Assembly (NCBI GenBank): GCA_948470475.1
Contig: OX419341.1
Coordinates: 5,598,853-5,662,852, forward strand
Source: Galaxea fascicularis
Lineage: Eukaryota; Cnidaria; Anthozoa; Scleractinia; Euphylliidae
Direction: 5' to 3'
Length of the DNA: 64,000 bases
Shown here: piece after piece, positions 63,201 through 64,000 of the stretch
How positions within the stretch are numbered: position 1 is the first letter of the stretch
Layout of the letters: each line of letters starts with the position of its first letter
Notes under the pieces: model-generated
The model's input: the letters and a program-made list of their open reading frames with translations, nothing else
Databases searched by the model: none
What the model was told of the DNA's origin: nothing
Position numbers and translations under genes: made by a program

Positions 63201-64000
63201 GGCAGGATGGAATTGCAAAGTCCGGGTTCAGAAATTACTATAAATGACTAGTTGTAAATAATCCCGAAATTCTATCTCCGTGGATGAAATCTTTATTGCT
63301 TTTGTTTGATCTGCGGTGATGAGAACAATGAAGAGTGTTCGTACCACCATCATAAAACTGAACAAATGGAATTATTAATCCCTTTCGCTTACCGGTTCGA
63401 CGTCAAGGTAAGATTCATGAGCGCTTTTTACTGGATCGAGTCCGTTCACCGTCTTCAATAAAGATTTGTTTCCTTGATAGAAATGGGGAGCCGAGATTAT
63501 CACCGGCGGATCTGACAAAAAAGACCCAAAACTATCTGATTAGAATAATACAATTACTGCTTACTCAACAAGCTTATTTATCGTAGCATGCTTTATGCAC
63601 TTAGTATCCAAAATTGGTACAACATTTGAAGCATTGTATTATTTGAGCTTGTTTGCTGGGCTCTGCCAGAAACACAAAACACCCAACAGGTTTGGCAAAC
63701 TTTGGCCAGCGAGTGTCCGTTTATGAAGTAACAATCCAAGTTATCAATTTATGTAAAAGTTCGCAGTAACTAAAAGGTCGGGCTGCACCCACCAATCTGG
63801 TTAGCATAGGTAATAACATAAATATACGGACAAGATAACTTAAGCTAAGTTATTTGACATCGGACTCCCATACAAGCACTATGTATTACACAGTATTATT
63901 TTTAACACGCTTGCCTCCATATTTTTCACGGACGTTTCTTATTTTCAAGTTTGACCGCGGTTAACGGACTTACTCATTGGCTGGCAAAGACTGATATTAA
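60248..64000 (-). CDS. Scavenger receptor class B / CD36-family membrane protein, 3' part only
   Basis: Two-pass lipid/lipoprotein receptor family (SCARB1, LIMP-2, CD36). Exons in coding order: 63974-64000 (partial), 63393-63511, 62650-62723, 61671-61725, 60248-60406; all joins agree in phase. The encoded segment shows the family signatures in order: NISLCQP, then VIISAPHFYQG, GLDPVKSAHESYLDVEP, TTGIVMRVARRVQINV, FLPVMFVNE, and a final transmembrane helix of about 22 residues (VVQYFLIALGLLFILAAVVL). Most of the extracellular domain lies beyond the right edge. After SSGE either a splice donor (GTAAAT) leads to an unseen tail exon, or the frame reads on to a TAA ending at 60230, giving a tail of a few residues. 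Which mammalian paralogue it matches cannot be decided from this part. Confidence 0.9.

Overview
This is eukaryotic nuclear DNA, AT-rich and full of short-exon genes with long introns. The gene content and the many palindromic MITE-like and tRNA-derived repeats suggest an anthozoan cnidarian, most likely a stony coral. The lineage is my inference; no marker gene in the window proves it.

Layout. (1) 344-13672, minus strand: polo-like kinase 4 (PLK4), with 19 recognised coding exons from kinase domain to polo box 3. (2) 13.7-23.3 kb: a repeat-rich interval with tRNA-Asn(GTT), a decayed non-LTR retrotransposon, an intronless heat-shock-factor-like gene (16807-17655), nested inverted-repeat elements and a perfect 65-bp hairpin. 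(3) 23465-31664, minus strand: a complete 13-exon sphingosine-1-phosphate phosphatase-type PAP2 enzyme of 415 aa. (4) 31754-55244, plus strand: a complete 16-exon FIP1L1 (cleavage/polyadenylation factor) of 620 aa. It starts 89 bp from the phosphatase start in head-to-head orientation. Its 13.6-kb intron 12 contains a single-exon rhodopsin-type GPCR (47092-48240). (5) 55.2-60.2 kb: repeats and no firm gene. (6) 60248-64000, minus strand: the 3' half of a CD36/scavenger receptor class B gene that runs off the right edge.

Exon boundaries for PLK4, the phosphatase, FIP1L1 and the scavenger receptor were worked out by hand from splice sites, reading-frame phase and protein family similarity. All junctions agree in phase except PLK4 exon 11 to exon 12, which is one base out and implies a missed exon. 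The genes are functionally unrelated (centriole duplication, sphingolipid turnover, mRNA 3'-end formation, peptide or amine signalling, lipid receptor). The only structural linkages are the shared FIP1L1/phosphatase promoter and the nested GPCR. The most unusual items are the HSF-like protein with an altered recognition helix and three C-terminal repeats, the perfect hairpin, an inverted SINE pair next to a PLK4 splice acceptor, a GCATGC-rich minisatellite 17 bp after the phosphatase stop codon, and the FRY (not DRY) GPCR.
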